The notes: a model not told the origin generated them from the sequence alone. DNA of 64,000 bases from Jiangella alba (GCF_900106035.1 NZ_FNUC01000003.1:1116001-1180000); one strand, 5' to 3'. Shown: positions 26,480 through 36,518, numbered from the stretch's first letter. Numbers and translations are program-made.

Positions 26480-26970
26480 TCTAGTATCTGGTTGGGCAGC
26501 AGCTTTGATGCCGCTCCGTCGAGTTCCACGTCGAAGCTGGCGCCGCGGCGGGGCGGATCCCGGCGCCGGGAGAGTCTGCGAGGACCATCCGGCCGGAGAC
26601 GATGGTGTGGTCGACCTGGAGGAGGGCGTCCTCGCCGGCGTCGAGAATCTCCAGCGCCAGGTGGTTCGGCAGTGCAGCCGCCAGGTGTGCGACCACGTGA
26701 CCGGGGCAGTTGGCCATGGTCACCGCCAGGCCGAGCACGCCGGGTCGGTTGCTCGCACCGGGTCAGCTTCCGGCGGCGTAGCCGGCGAGCTCGCTGTAGG
26801 TGTCCAGCGCCAGCAGCGGCTGAGCGCTGCGCCGATGGCCTGACAAGTGTTGGCGTCTCCGATGTGCCGACTGAGGTCGAAACTGCGAACGGCAGTTCGG
26901 GCCGCCGTGACCAGCATGATCATTCTTCGAATCGATTTGCTCGTCGACATCCGCTACTCTAGCCCACACT
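26480..26970 (-). pseudogene. Fragment of an enolase-superfamily enzyme
   Basis: On the minus strand a short run reads LALDTYSELAGYAAGS (near 26765-26815). After a frame break there is AHLAAALPNHLALEILDAG with VDHTIVSGRMVLADSPGAG (near 26580-26690). The second part resembles the C-terminal segment of mandelate-racemase-type enzymes, where an aromatic/Glu strand is followed by a DSPGLGI-like turn. No intact active site remains. The match is by pattern only and could be mistaken. Confidence 0.35.
26927..26942. promoter_or_regulatory. Palindrome with ATCGAT core before the third dehydratase
   Basis: TTCGAATCGATTTGCT is centred on ATCGAT and resembles the LacI-type sites at 11182 and 37650 (CGAATCGATTTG). 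It lies about 80 bases upstream of the start at 27022. Confidence 0.25.
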
Positions 26971-27021
26971 GTGATCTATTGATCCGCAATGTGCATCATG
27001 TGGCGGCTGGGAGGCTCACCG

Positions 27022-28170
27022 GTGACTGAAACGCAGATCAGGAGTGTCGAGACGTTCATCCTGCGGATTGCGCCGGATGGTTCGGCGAGGCCTTCTGCGG
27101 GCGCCTACTACGTGTCCGCGGGGCGGCCAACCATCTATCCACGCGGGCGCGAGACGCTGTTGGTGCGTGTCGAGGCCGAGGGCGGACTCGTTGGGTGGGG
27201 TGAGTGTCTGGCCCCTGTGGCCCCACGAATCCCGGCTGCGATCGTCACCGACCTGTTGGTTCCGGCGATGATCGGTGAAGACGCCTCGCACCCGCGGCCG
27301 TTGCGATGGCGGCTCGGGGAGCTCATGCGCGAACGCGGGCATCTGGTCGGACACCAGGCCGACGCGCTTGCTGCGGTCGACATCGCTGTGTGGGATCTGG
27401 CCGGCAAGGCTTCCGGCCTGTCGCTCGCACAGCTGCTGGGCGGGTCCTTTCGTAAGCATGTGGACGCCTACGTATCCCAGGTGCCCGGCGACGTACCCGC
27501 TGAGAAGGCCGACTCTGCGGCCCGGCTCCATGGACAGGGCATGCGTCGGTTCAAACTCCATCTGGGTCAGGGAGTGGACTCCGACCTGGCGATGTACGAC
27601 GCCGTTGTCGCGGCGGTGGCCGATGCGCAGGTAGCGGTTGACGTGCACGGCGTGTACTCCCGGCGCGACGCGCTGCGCTTGGGTGCCGCGCTAGACGAGC
27701 GAGGCTGCTGGTTCCTGGAATCGCCGCTACCCATCGAGGACCTCGCCGGTCATGCCGAGCTCACAGATCGGCTGCGCACACCGATCGCCACTGGCGAGGC
27801 GCTGCGCAACCGTTACGAGGTGGCGTCCTGGCTCGAGCGAGACGCGTTCGACATCCTCCAGCCAGACATCGGCAGGACGGGCATCACTGAAGGCTTCGCG
27901 ATGGCCATGCTTGCCAATACCGCGTTCCGGCCCGTGATGCCGCACCACTCCACGGCCCTGGGCGTGGCGGTTGCTGCCGGCCTGCATGTGGCGGCCACAG
28001 CTGAGGATGCCCACTGCTTCGAGTACCAGCCCGGGGCGGTCGACGCGGGCAACCGGCTGCTGCGCGAGCCGATCGTCGTCGCGAGCGACGGCTTTGCCCT
28101 ACCCGTTGGGCCTGGACTGGGCATCGACGTCGACGAAGCAGCCGTTAGGGCCGCCGCTGAGCGTGCGTGA
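27022..28170 (+). CDS. Enolase-superfamily (mandelate racemase type) dehydratase
   Basis: 382 residues from GTG 27022 (GGGAGG upstream). The barrel shows FKLHLGQG near 176, where the usual Lys-x-Lys is Lys-x-His. Metal-ligand positions fall in VDVHGVYS (near 206), FLESPLPIED (near 231) and ATGEALRN (near 257), with His-His in MPHHSTALG (near 307). PGLGIDVDEAAV is the usual C-terminus. A KxH motif and the PHH segment set it apart from the dehydratases at 243 and 9786. Some family members with such changes are epimerases, racemases or cycloisomerases, so the reaction stays open. Confidence 0.82.
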   Translation: MTETQIRSVETFILRIAPDGSARPSAGAYYVSAGRPTIYPRGRETLLVRVEAEGGLVGWGECLAPVAPRIPAAIVTDLLVPAMIGEDASHPRPLRWRLGELMRERGHLVGHQADALAAVDIAVWDLAGKASGLSLAQLLGGSFRKHVDAYVSQVPGDVPAEKADSAARLHGQGMRRFKLHLGQGVDSDLAMYDAVVAAVADAQVAVDVHGVYSRRDALRLGAALDERGCWFLESPLPIEDLAGHAELTDRLRTPIATGEALRNRYEVASWLERDAFDILQPDIGRTGITEGFAMAMLANTAFRPVMPHHSTALGVAVAAGLHVAATAEDAHCFEYQPGAVDAGNRLLREPIVVASDGFALPVGPGLGIDVDEAAVRAAAERA

Positions 28171-28393
28171 TCCTTAGCCACGCCGACGCCGCCATCTCCA
28201 CCCGCCGTAGCCGCAAACAATCTGCTCGCCCATCAGCCACCCAGCACGGACGGCAACTGCGCACGGATGGTCGCCCCGACCATTCTGCGTGGCAGACATC
28301 TAGCTTGTGGGCCAGCCGTTGCGAGCGATGAGGGCCGGGCCGACCTTCGGGTATGTTTCCCAGATCTTGCATTGATGTTCCATTTCTGATATC

Positions 28394-28413
28394 GTTCCAA
28401 CTTATTACGGAAC
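28394..28413. promoter_or_regulatory. Inverted repeat in the promoter region of the GH16 gene
   Basis: GTTCC-N10-GGAAC lies in a 324-base gene-free stretch (28171-28494). The same stretch holds the word ATCTTGG at 28424 and 28492, a variant ATCTTGC at 28364 and a further copy at 28516. I see no gene here; it is probably regulatory. Confidence 0.3.
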
Positions 28414-28494
28414 TGCCATCCATATCTTGGATGACCAAAGCAAGCTTGCGCGTCGGTCGGCCGCCGAACCTTCCATCCGCGTTCCAAGGGAATC

Positions 28495-29865
28495 TTGGAC
28501 CCACCTTGTGAGGCCATCTTGGTAAGCATTCGCGCTTTGAGAGCTCGTCATCATGCAGTTCGTGCCGGGGGTCTTCTCGCCGCGAGCCTGCTCGCGGCCG
28601 CCACACTGGCCGTCGCACCCAACAACAGCTCGGCGGCAACGGGCGTCGAGTCGGCACTCCCGCCGGATCTGGTGGCGCAGTACGGCTCGACGCCTGCATA
28701 CGCGGACGAGTTCAACGGCTCGTCCGTCAACCTGACCGACTGGTACTACCGCCTCACGGGGCCGTACGCCGGTGGGTACATGACTGCGGACGCGGTCACC
28801 GTGTCGGGGGGAGCGCTACGGCTCAACTACAGTCAGCGGGATGTGTCTGGCGATGGCATCAAGGACTTCGTAAGTGGCGGGCTCATCTCGCGCCGGCTCT
28901 TCGGATACGGGTACTACGAGATCCGGGCACGCCTTTACGACGGCGCGGCGCCGCTGCACACCTCGTTCTGGAGTATGGGAATCCGCTCCGACCTCCTGGG
29001 CGCCCTCGGCGACCCCCGCATCAAGGAGGACATCGCCAACTCGGTCCTCCCCGAGCACAATCACCTGTTCGAGATCGACGGGTTCGAGCACGACTCGCCG
29101 GACCGGCTCGGCATGGGCAACGTTCCTGGATCGCACGGCACGGTGCTGGCGCGGCACCCCTACATGTCCGGCGCCGAGTACGGTGTGAACTTCGCAGACT
29201 GGAACGTCTACGGCTACGAGTACACTCCGCAGACGATCAAGTTCTACATCAACGGCATCCTCCGCTTCACGATCGACAACGCAGCCACAAAGTACGAGTA
29301 CGCGCCGATGAACTTCTGGCTCACTGCACTCCCGTTCTTCCCCAAGGCCACGGACACCGTCACGCCCGGGTCCAGCGACTTCGACTACTTCCGCTACTAC
29401 AACCGGCCGCAGCCAGGAGTCAATCTGCTCGGCAACCCCAGCTTCGACGCACTGCCCCGCAACAACCCAGGTGCCTGGCTCGTCCCGGGCTGGATCGAGT
29501 CCGATGACAGGCCCGCCAGCCAGATCGCTACGGACGATGTGGTGAACGGAGGGCGTTCGCTGCTGCATACGGGTACCTCGGCCTACTCCGTCACCACCAA
29601 GCAGGATCTCACCGGGATCCCCGATGGCCGCTACACCTTGACGGCGTGGGTGAAGAGCTCCGCCGGGAGGCCGCACGCCCAGATGCGCGTTCTCAACCAC
29701 GGTGGATCGGAGCGGGCTGTGGCGATCCGCGGGTCGTCGGAGTGGACACGAGTTACCATCCGCGCCGTGCCAGTCACCAACGGCAAGGCCACGATCGCCT
29801 TCACCTCCCATGCAGCCGCCAACGAATGGCTCCGTGTGGACAACGTGTCCTTCACCCGGAACTGA
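28495..29865 (+). CDS. Secreted GH16-family glycoside hydrolase with C-terminal carbohydrate-binding module
   Basis: 456 residues if TTG 28495 is used; TTG 28519 (GAGG upstream) is an equal candidate and both leave a Sec signal peptide (GGLLAASLLAAATLAVA). The GH16 jelly roll (about 60-310) holds the catalytic signature EIDGFEHD near residue 192 (ExDxxE, nucleophile and acid/base Glu). It has FWSMG before it and YGYEYTPQTIKFYINGIL after it. Residues 315-456 (NLLGNPSFDALPRNN to LRVDNVSFTR) are a CenC-type (CBM4/9-like) module. GH16 acts on beta-1,3/1,4-glucans or galactans such as agar and carrageenan. The active-site spacing alone does not decide which. Confidence 0.8.
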   Translation: MDPPCEAILVSIRALRARHHAVRAGGLLAASLLAAATLAVAPNNSSAATGVESALPPDLVAQYGSTPAYADEFNGSSVNLTDWYYRLTGPYAGGYMTADAVTVSGGALRLNYSQRDVSGDGIKDFVSGGLISRRLFGYGYYEIRARLYDGAAPLHTSFWSMGIRSDLLGALGDPRIKEDIANSVLPEHNHLFEIDGFEHDSPDRLGMGNVPGSHGTVLARHPYMSGAEYGVNFADWNVYGYEYTPQTIKFYINGILRFTIDNAATKYEYAPMNFWLTALPFFPKATDTVTPGSSDFDYFRYYNRPQPGVNLLGNPSFDALPRNNPGAWLVPGWIESDDRPASQIATDDVVNGGRSLLHTGTSAYSVTTKQDLTGIPDGRYTLTAWVKSSAGRPHAQMRVLNHGGSERAVAIRGSSEWTRVTIRAVPVTNGKATIAFTSHAAANEWLRVDNVSFTRN

Positions 29866-29883
29866 ACCAACGTCGCCTCACCA

Positions 29884-29925
29884 GCGCGTCGTATCTCGGA
29901 CCACATGGCTCGAGATACGACGCGC
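29884..29925 (+). terminator. Terminator hairpin after the GH16 gene
   Basis: Perfect 15-base stem GCGCGTCGTATCTCG (29884-29898) and CGAGATACGACGCGC (29911-29925) with a 12-base loop, 18 bases after the stop codon. Confidence 0.8.
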
Positions 29926-30136
29926 TTGCGCGTGACAGATCGCGGAACTTCGTCAGCTACGCCAGTACTCGCAGAGACGTCCTTCCTGAGCATCCCGGTT
30001 GCGGAGTCCCCCTCGGCATCCACGGTGTGACACTGGGCGCCGCACGCCTCGCCGTCGAGGAATTCCGCGGCTGACTGATCCCGATCTGACCACGCCGATC
30101 CGCTGTCCGATCCGAACGCAACTGGAGCCTTCGCTA

Positions 30137-31933
30137 ATGAAAGATTCGCAGTCAGCGACGTTCCTCATCGCCGCTATCAAGTCCTCGGCCGCGGCGGTCG
30201 TGTGCCGTGGCTCCGCCCACACTGCAAATGTGGAGGTAGATCGTCGCTGGCACGGCGATCACTGCCAGGTATCGGTGAGCAATCACGGATCGATGCCCGT
30301 CGCGATCGAGGAGATCGTCGCGTTCGACCTCAGGCATCGCCTCGACGGCTTGACGCAGGTGTACGGCGAGGGGTTCACCATGCTCGGGCAGCTCGGCGGA
30401 ACGCTCGCCGAACCAGTGGATCTGAGCTACTACACCGACCGGAAGCTTCACCGGATCCCGGAGCCTGAGGACCTGCGCACAGCATACGGCGCACTCCTGC
30501 TGCGGCTCGCCGAGCGTCAGCGAGTCCTGCTCGGCGCCGCCTCCAGTCATCGATTCGCGGTCCGGTTCTCGTACGACAGCGAGCGACTGCGCGTCTCGTA
30601 CGACGGCGAAGGGCTCATACTCCGGCCTGGCGAGAGCTGGCAACTCGACGAACTCGTCGTCCTGAGCGGCACCGACCGCGAGCCGCTGTTCGACCAACTG
30701 GCGACGGCGATCGCGGCGCACCATCCCCGGCTCGTCCACGACGTCATCCCGACCGGATGGTGCTCTTGGTACTGCTTTGGCCCTGAGGTCACCGCCGACG
30801 ACGTCAAGGCCAATACGCGGTGGATCGCGCAGAACCTTCCCGAACTGCGCTATGTGCAGATCGACGACGGTTACCAACCATGGATGGGCGACTGGCTCGA
30901 CACGGGTGAAGCGTTCGGGGGCGACGTATTCAGCGTCCTCGACGACATCCGCGCGCACGGGCTGGAGCCGGCGATCTGGGTGGCTCCGTTCATCGCAAGC
31001 CCGGAGTCCCGGGTGTTCGCCGAACATCCTGACTGGATGGTTCAAGATGCCAACGGCAAACCGTTGCGGTCCGACATACCGGGGTTCGGCGGCTGGCGGC
31101 AGGGTCCGTGGTATGTGCTCGATGGAACCCATCCCGACGTACAGGAGCATCTCAGAAGCGTCTTCACCACGATGCGCCGCGAATGGGGATGCACCTACTT
31201 CAAACTCGACGCGACCTACTGGGGCGCGATCCACGGCGGCGTGCATCACGATCGCGACGCGACGCGGATCGAGGCCTACCGCCGCGGTATGGAAGCCGTC
31301 CTGCGCGGTACCGGTGACGCCTTCGTCCTGGGCTGCAACCACCCACTCTGGCCGTCGCTCGGCCTGATCCACGGATCCCGCAGCTCGATGGACGTCATCG
31401 CGCCCGACTGGGAGCATCTCGGCCCCGTCAGCCGCGAGACACTCCTGCGTAACTGGCAGAACGGCCGTCTCTGGTGGAACGACCCCGACGTGTTGATGCT
31501 CAAAGCACCGGACGTAGCGGTCGTCGACCAGGCAGGTACGACGCACACCGGCGATGCGGGCAGCCGTGACACCACGCTCCGGGCGGCAACGGTCTATGCC
31601 AGCGGCGGCTCAGTGATCAGCGGCGACGACCTGCACCAAGCTGCGCCGACTTCACTCACGCAGCTCGAAGCGCTGTTGCCGCCAGTCGGTGTCGCGGCCA
31701 GCTTCCAGGACGAACAGCTGGAGATCGGCATCACGACTTTGCCGGACGCAACAGTGTTCTCGGTCTTCAACTGGACCGACGATCCGGCACCCCGGACGAT
31801 CCAGCTGCCACCCGGCAAACAACTCCTCACCGACAAGTTGGCCGGCCAGACAATCGGTATCCACGAGCACACCTACGACCTCGGCGTCCTGCCACCCGGA
31901 ACCGCGGTCGTGCTGGAGGCCCGGCCCGCCTGA
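30137..31933 (+). CDS. GH36-type alpha-galactosidase-like hydrolase, cytoplasmic
   Basis: 598 residues from ATG 30137 (GGAG upstream); the frame is open earlier but without homologous residues. GH36/clan-D barrel: GWCSWYCFG, LRYVQIDDGYQPWMGDW, IWVAPFIASPESRVF, the nucleophile Asp in YFKLDATYW (near 357), CNHPLWPSLG, and the acid/base Asp in IAPDWEHL (near 422). The C-terminal beta-domain ends VVLEARPA. No signal peptide, so it acts on imported oligosaccharides. It is shorter than tetrameric GH36 enzymes (about 720 residues), with a reduced N-domain. It stands alone between two terminated or broken genes. Confidence 0.85.
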   Translation: MKDSQSATFLIAAIKSSAAAVVCRGSAHTANVEVDRRWHGDHCQVSVSNHGSMPVAIEEIVAFDLRHRLDGLTQVYGEGFTMLGQLGGTLAEPVDLSYYTDRKLHRIPEPEDLRTAYGALLLRLAERQRVLLGAASSHRFAVRFSYDSERLRVSYDGEGLILRPGESWQLDELVVLSGTDREPLFDQLATAIAAHHPRLVHDVIPTGWCSWYCFGPEVTADDVKANTRWIAQNLPELRYVQIDDGYQPWMGDWLDTGEAFGGDVFSVLDDIRAHGLEPAIWVAPFIASPESRVFAEHPDWMVQDANGKPLRSDIPGFGGWRQGPWYVLDGTHPDVQEHLRSVFTTMRREWGCTYFKLDATYWGAIHGGVHHDRDATRIEAYRRGMEAVLRGTGDAFVLGCNHPLWPSLGLIHGSRSSMDVIAPDWEHLGPVSRETLLRNWQNGRLWWNDPDVLMLKAPDVAVVDQAGTTHTGDAGSRDTTLRAATVYASGGSVISGDDLHQAAPTSLTQLEALLPPVGVAASFQDEQLEIGITTLPDATVFSVFNWTDDPAPRTIQLPPGKQLLTDKLAGQTIGIHEHTYDLGVLPPGTAVVLEARPA

Positions 31934-32115
31934 CTCTCGGCGCATCGCCACGGGCTCGTCAACGATTCCGCACGTCGGGCGAAGTTGGGTAAGCGCTCGC
32001 CGCCGGAGTCGACGGGAAACGTACGGTCTTGCACCCGCAGGGATCCGGACGCAGCTCCTCGCTGAAGGATGGCCGGATACCCGTCGACGCTGCGTCGGCG
32101 CCGCGACCCTGACAG

Positions 32116-33160
32116 GTGATCGCGATGAGGGTGCTTTCAGCGCTGTTCCTCGCCCATGTGCCGGCGCGTCGTCGGGCCGCGGCGTGCCGACAGGCGCGTC
32201 GGCACCCAGTGGCCGCCCTGGCGCCGTGCCAGCCCGATCGGGTGGCTACGCGTGGCGGGACCTGCGCGCGATCACGCAGGGTGGCGAAGGCCGGTCGGCT
32301 TGCGCTGGCCGGGCCATCCGTCATCCTCGCCGACGCGGGTAGTGAAAATCTGATGAATCCTCTTGGCTGGGGCGCGTTCAGCGTTTCCGCTTTCGACAGC
32401 GAGTGGTACGCCCGCAGCATGTACCTCGACGGCAGCAGGGCGAACCGCCATCATGTCGCCACGTACGGTGAGCCGGACGAATGGCCGTATCACTGGTTCA
32501 TCGAGGGTGGCACTAGCGAGGCGGGGGAGTTCGTCAAGTTCGAGCCGAGACTGGTTTCTGACGGCGGCAACTTCGATCCAGCCGAATGGGCTCGGCTGTT
32601 CAGGGATGCTGGTGCAAGGTTCGCCGGTCCCGTCGCAGAGCACCACGACGGTTTCTCGATGTGGGACAGCGACGTCAACGAGTGGAACTCCGTGGACAAG
32701 GGGCCCGGGCTCGATCTGCTCGAGATCTTCGCCGACGCGGTCCGCGCGGAGGATATGAAGTTCATGCTGTCCATGCATCACGCCCTCAACACCACCGGCT
32801 ACTACTCAGGCGTCGCACCGCAGCAGACTGAGAGCCTGCGCCGGCTGTACGGGCAACTTCCCGAAGCTGAGTCCGAGCAACTGTGGCTGGACAAGCTCAA
32901 GGAGGTCATCGATCACGTCTCACCGGACCTGATCTGGCAGGACTTCGCGCTCAACCGCATCGATGAGCAGAAGCGGCTGGAGTTCCTCGCCTACTACTAC
33001 AACCACGCCGCCGGGAACGGTCAGGAAGTCGTCACGACCTTCAAGGACGGTCTCAACACCAACGGCTCGGTGCTGGACTTCGAACGCGGGGGCCCGGCTG
33101 GCCTGCTGCACCCGTACTGGCTCACCGACGATAGCGTCAGGCACCCGGTCGGCTGCGTAC
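32116..33160 (+). pseudogene. GH29 alpha-L-fucosidase, truncated at both ends
   Basis: From about 32345 the frame reads a GH29 barrel: GWGAFSVSAFDSEWYARSMY, AEHHDGFSMWDSDVNEW, FMLSMHHALNTTGYY and the nucleophile region DLIWQDFALNRIDE, ending in YWLTDDSVRH. The residues before GWGAFS lack the usual KFGIFIHWG start and no signal peptide or ribosome site is convincing. At about 33145-33155 the homology stops abruptly and the sequence passes, in another frame, into a TPR gene. The C-terminal third of the barrel and the beta-domain are missing, so activity is unlikely. Family 29 fucosidases would fit with the fucose locus. Confidence 0.72.
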
Positions 33161-34363
33161 TGCAACCTCGGCAACATGCTTGATCACTCCGGACGGTGGG
33201 CGGAGGCGTATGATTTTTACCTGCGGGCGCTCGAGGCGGACCCCAGAAACGGAAACGCGGCCGGCAACCTTTCCCTTCTGCTCGAGAATCGGATCCGTAC
33301 GGGTGTTGGGCAGACAGGTCACATAGCGGCATTGTTCGACAAGTACGCGGCGCTCGCCAAAGAGCTGCGAGAAGGGACGCTGGAGTTCGCGTCCGTCGCG
33401 GTAGCCGATCGATGGGACCAGCTTCTCCCCACGGAGAGCAAGGGCCACCTCTCACATGGGCTGGATGACCTCGAAGCCGTTGACGGCGAGTACCGGCGCT
33501 GGGTGGCCGAACTCAGACTGGCCTTGTCGCCCGCGGTTGAGGGGTTGGGCAGCGACGACGTGAGGTGGGACAGTGCCACCATCGAGGTCCTGTACGGGGC
33601 GAGCGCCGAGGAGATGACCCCGCCGATTCTTGGGGCGATGAATGTCCTGAAGTCCGATTTCCTGGTCTCCCGGCGACTCGCGTTCGAGGCTGTGGAGGAG
33701 GTGGAGGCCGGACCTGAGCAGTCCCCGGATGACTCAGGTTCCTATATCGAGACACTTGACTACTCCATGTACGGAATCGAGTACTCGAAGCTCGTGCTCG
33801 CCCAACGATCGGCGCTCGACGTGCTGGACAAGACTGCCGTCGTCGCAAATGAGCATTTCAGCGTCGGCGACATCCCCAAGAAGGTCGCGTTCCGCGGGTT
33901 CTGGACGACCAAGACCGGGCAGATGCGCGAACCACTCGTGAAGGGTCCTGGACGAGCGCTGCCCAACCTCGCACTTGCGGAGCTCGCCTCCGACATGGAG
34001 GCCAACGGAATGTATGCGGCGTCGCAGGCTCTCCGCAACGCTGGGACGCACTGAATCGTGCACGCAGCCCTGCTCGAGGCGACCGGCGTCACCGAGGACT
34101 CGCGCAGCAAGATCGACCTACTGGAGCTCGTGAGTTCGACGGTCCTCGCGCTGCAGGTAACCCGCTCCGCGTACCTCTACCTCATCGATCTAGTCGCCAT
34201 GTGGAACCATCCCGACGACCATCAAGGGACGTACTTGCCCTTTCTGGGGCTCCGCTACTTCAACGATCGAACCGTCGAGCACCCAACCACCGAGATCTCG
34301 GCCGCCGACGAGGGTTCTGACCCCAGCCCGGACGGTGAAGTCGGAGCCCCCGGGCCCGCATGA
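33150..34363 (+). pseudogene. LA2681-type TPR/HEPN protein, 5'-truncated and interrupted by an in-frame TGA
   Basis: The frame opens inside a TPR repeat (YCNLGNMLDHSGRWAEAYDF, then LRALEADPRNGNAAGN). It continues to RALPNLALAELASDMEANGM and QALRNAGTH, which looks like the Rx4H catalytic motif of HEPN ribonuclease domains. TGA 34052-34054 follows directly. The same frame then continues without shift for another 102 codons (IVHAALLEATGVTEDSRSK, helices to 34360), which fits the rest of the HEPN helix bundle. A single CGA (Arg) to TGA change would explain it. The 5' end is fused to the GH29 remnant. LA2681-type HEPN proteins are poorly characterised and are thought to be RNases of defence systems. 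The family call is by pattern. Confidence 0.6.
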
Positions 34364-34800
34364 CGACCACGAGGACTCCCGACCCAAAGCCAACGGGCGA
34401 CGGTGAATAGGTCTCGCCACGTGTCGCGACACGCTGGCGGAGCACTTCGAGCAACGCCCGCCAGCATCGAGCGGCACCCCCTGCGGATTCCATGTGCGTC
34501 ATTCTGGATCCGGTAAGACGCATTGCCGTGAGCTCTGGCTGGGGCCGTGGCCAGATGTGCGGTCCACCGCTCGATCAGGTGGACGCCGCTCGTCCGCCAG
34601 AACCGTGGCGGAGCGGTTGATTCGGCCGGCAACCGAGTCTCGTCCGTCGCCACGCTGGCGACGCCCTTACGTGTCCGGCGGTGAGCGACGGCGTCCGGTC
34701 AGCTACGACCGCTGCGTGGCGAATACGTGTCCAAGTTCGGTTGCGAGCCGCCGATGCGGCGCGTTGCTGCAGGTCAGGGTAGGTGGACCCGCCGACGGCA
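34364..34800. other. Gene-free stretch in the scar zone
   Basis: No frame here carries a recognisable protein and none has a convincing ribosome site. It includes the word GAATACGTGTCCAAGTT (34721-34737), which recurs with one mismatch at 34948-34964 on the other side of the tRNA fragment. Confidence 0.5.
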
Positions 34801-34848
34801 CGCCGCTCTCTCAAGGCGGTAGCGCGGGTTCGAATCCCGTCGGGGCTA
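34801..34848 (+). tRNA. 3' part of a tRNA-Glu (anticodon CTC); 5' part missing
   Basis: Anticodon stem CCGCT/GGCGG (34803-34807 and 34815-34819) with loop CTCTCAA gives anticodon CTC. A short variable loop, T-arm GCGGG-TTCGAAT-CCCGT (34824-34840), 3' acceptor strand CGGGGCT and discriminator A follow. The 25 bases before 34801 contain no D-arm or 5' acceptor strand, so this cannot be a working tRNA. It is probably the duplicated 3' end left at an attachment site, next to a recombinase remnant. Confidence 0.7.
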
Positions 34849-35166
34849 CAGAGAAGCGCCCCTCACCTGCGGAAACGCAAGGTGAGGGGCGCTTTGGTCT
34901 GTCCGGCCGTCGGCGGCTGACGGCGGCTCTCTACGGGTGTTCTTGTTGAATACGTGTCGAAGTTTTCGCGGCGTCCGGCCAGGCCCGAGGGCGGTGTCGA
35001 TCTTGGCTCGGTGTGCCTCGTCGTCGCCGTCGATGCACTTGGCATAGATCTTGAGCAGGACGTCCACGGAGTGCCCCGCCCTTGGCCGGCGGGACGCCGG
35101 AGTTGAGCCAGGTAGACACCGCGGCGTGGCGCAGGTCGTAGGGGCGACCATCAGGCCCTGACCGTC
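34846..35166 (-). pseudogene. Tyrosine recombinase (integrase) C-terminal remnant, frameshifted
   Basis: One frame reads GRPYDLRHAAVSTWLNSGVP (35113-35166; Arg of the RxxRH box). After a break near 35090 another frame reads AGHSVDVLLKIYAKCIDGDD and HRAKIDTALG (His, and the nucleophile Tyr in KIYAKC). All three catalytic boxes are visible but in two frames, and the N-terminal two-thirds is absent. This arrangement is typical of actinobacterial integrative elements that insert into tRNA 3' ends. The 3' part of a tRNA-Glu lies right beside it. Confidence 0.75.
34854..34894 (+). terminator. Strong hairpin with GAAA tetraloop downstream of the tRNA fragment
   Basis: AAGCGCCCCTCACCT pairs with AGGTGAGGGGCGCTT (15 bp), capped by GCG-GAAA-CGC with one bulged A. 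A short TTT follows. It is the terminator of the former tRNA gene and may also serve the opposite strand. Confidence 0.8.
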
Positions 35167-35294
35167 AAGCCGGACACTGCGACGTGCTCACGGTGGCGAG
35201 CAGCGGCAATGTTGTGCACTCGGAAGGGCTTCGGTGGCGGAACATCGCGGCGTTGACGCGGCACGAAAGGGCCGGTTAGCTTGGGTCAGGCGTC

Positions 35295-35308
35295 AGAAAA
35301 CGATTGCT
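35295..35308. promoter_or_regulatory. LacI-type operator before the GH172 gene
   Basis: AGAAAACGATTGCT matches the palindrome AGAAATCGATTTCT at 37650 at 12 of 14 positions and has the CG-centred form usual for LacI-family sites. It lies about 110 bases before the GH172 start. The cognate repressor is presumably the LacI gene at 36592. Confidence 0.55.
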
Positions 35309-35420
35309 GATCCGCCGTCCTGAGCCTCATAGGCTGCCAGGATCCTGTGGTCGAAGCGCTGCGCAGCCAGTGAGCCGGACTCGCCTGAGCCGGGTCCGAC
35401 CCACCGACGAAGGAGTACCC

Positions 35421-36518
<1,098 letters not shown>

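Noticed and set aside
34801-34848. Functional tRNA-Glu gene
   Set aside because: The D-arm and 5' acceptor strand are absent upstream, so a cloverleaf cannot form.
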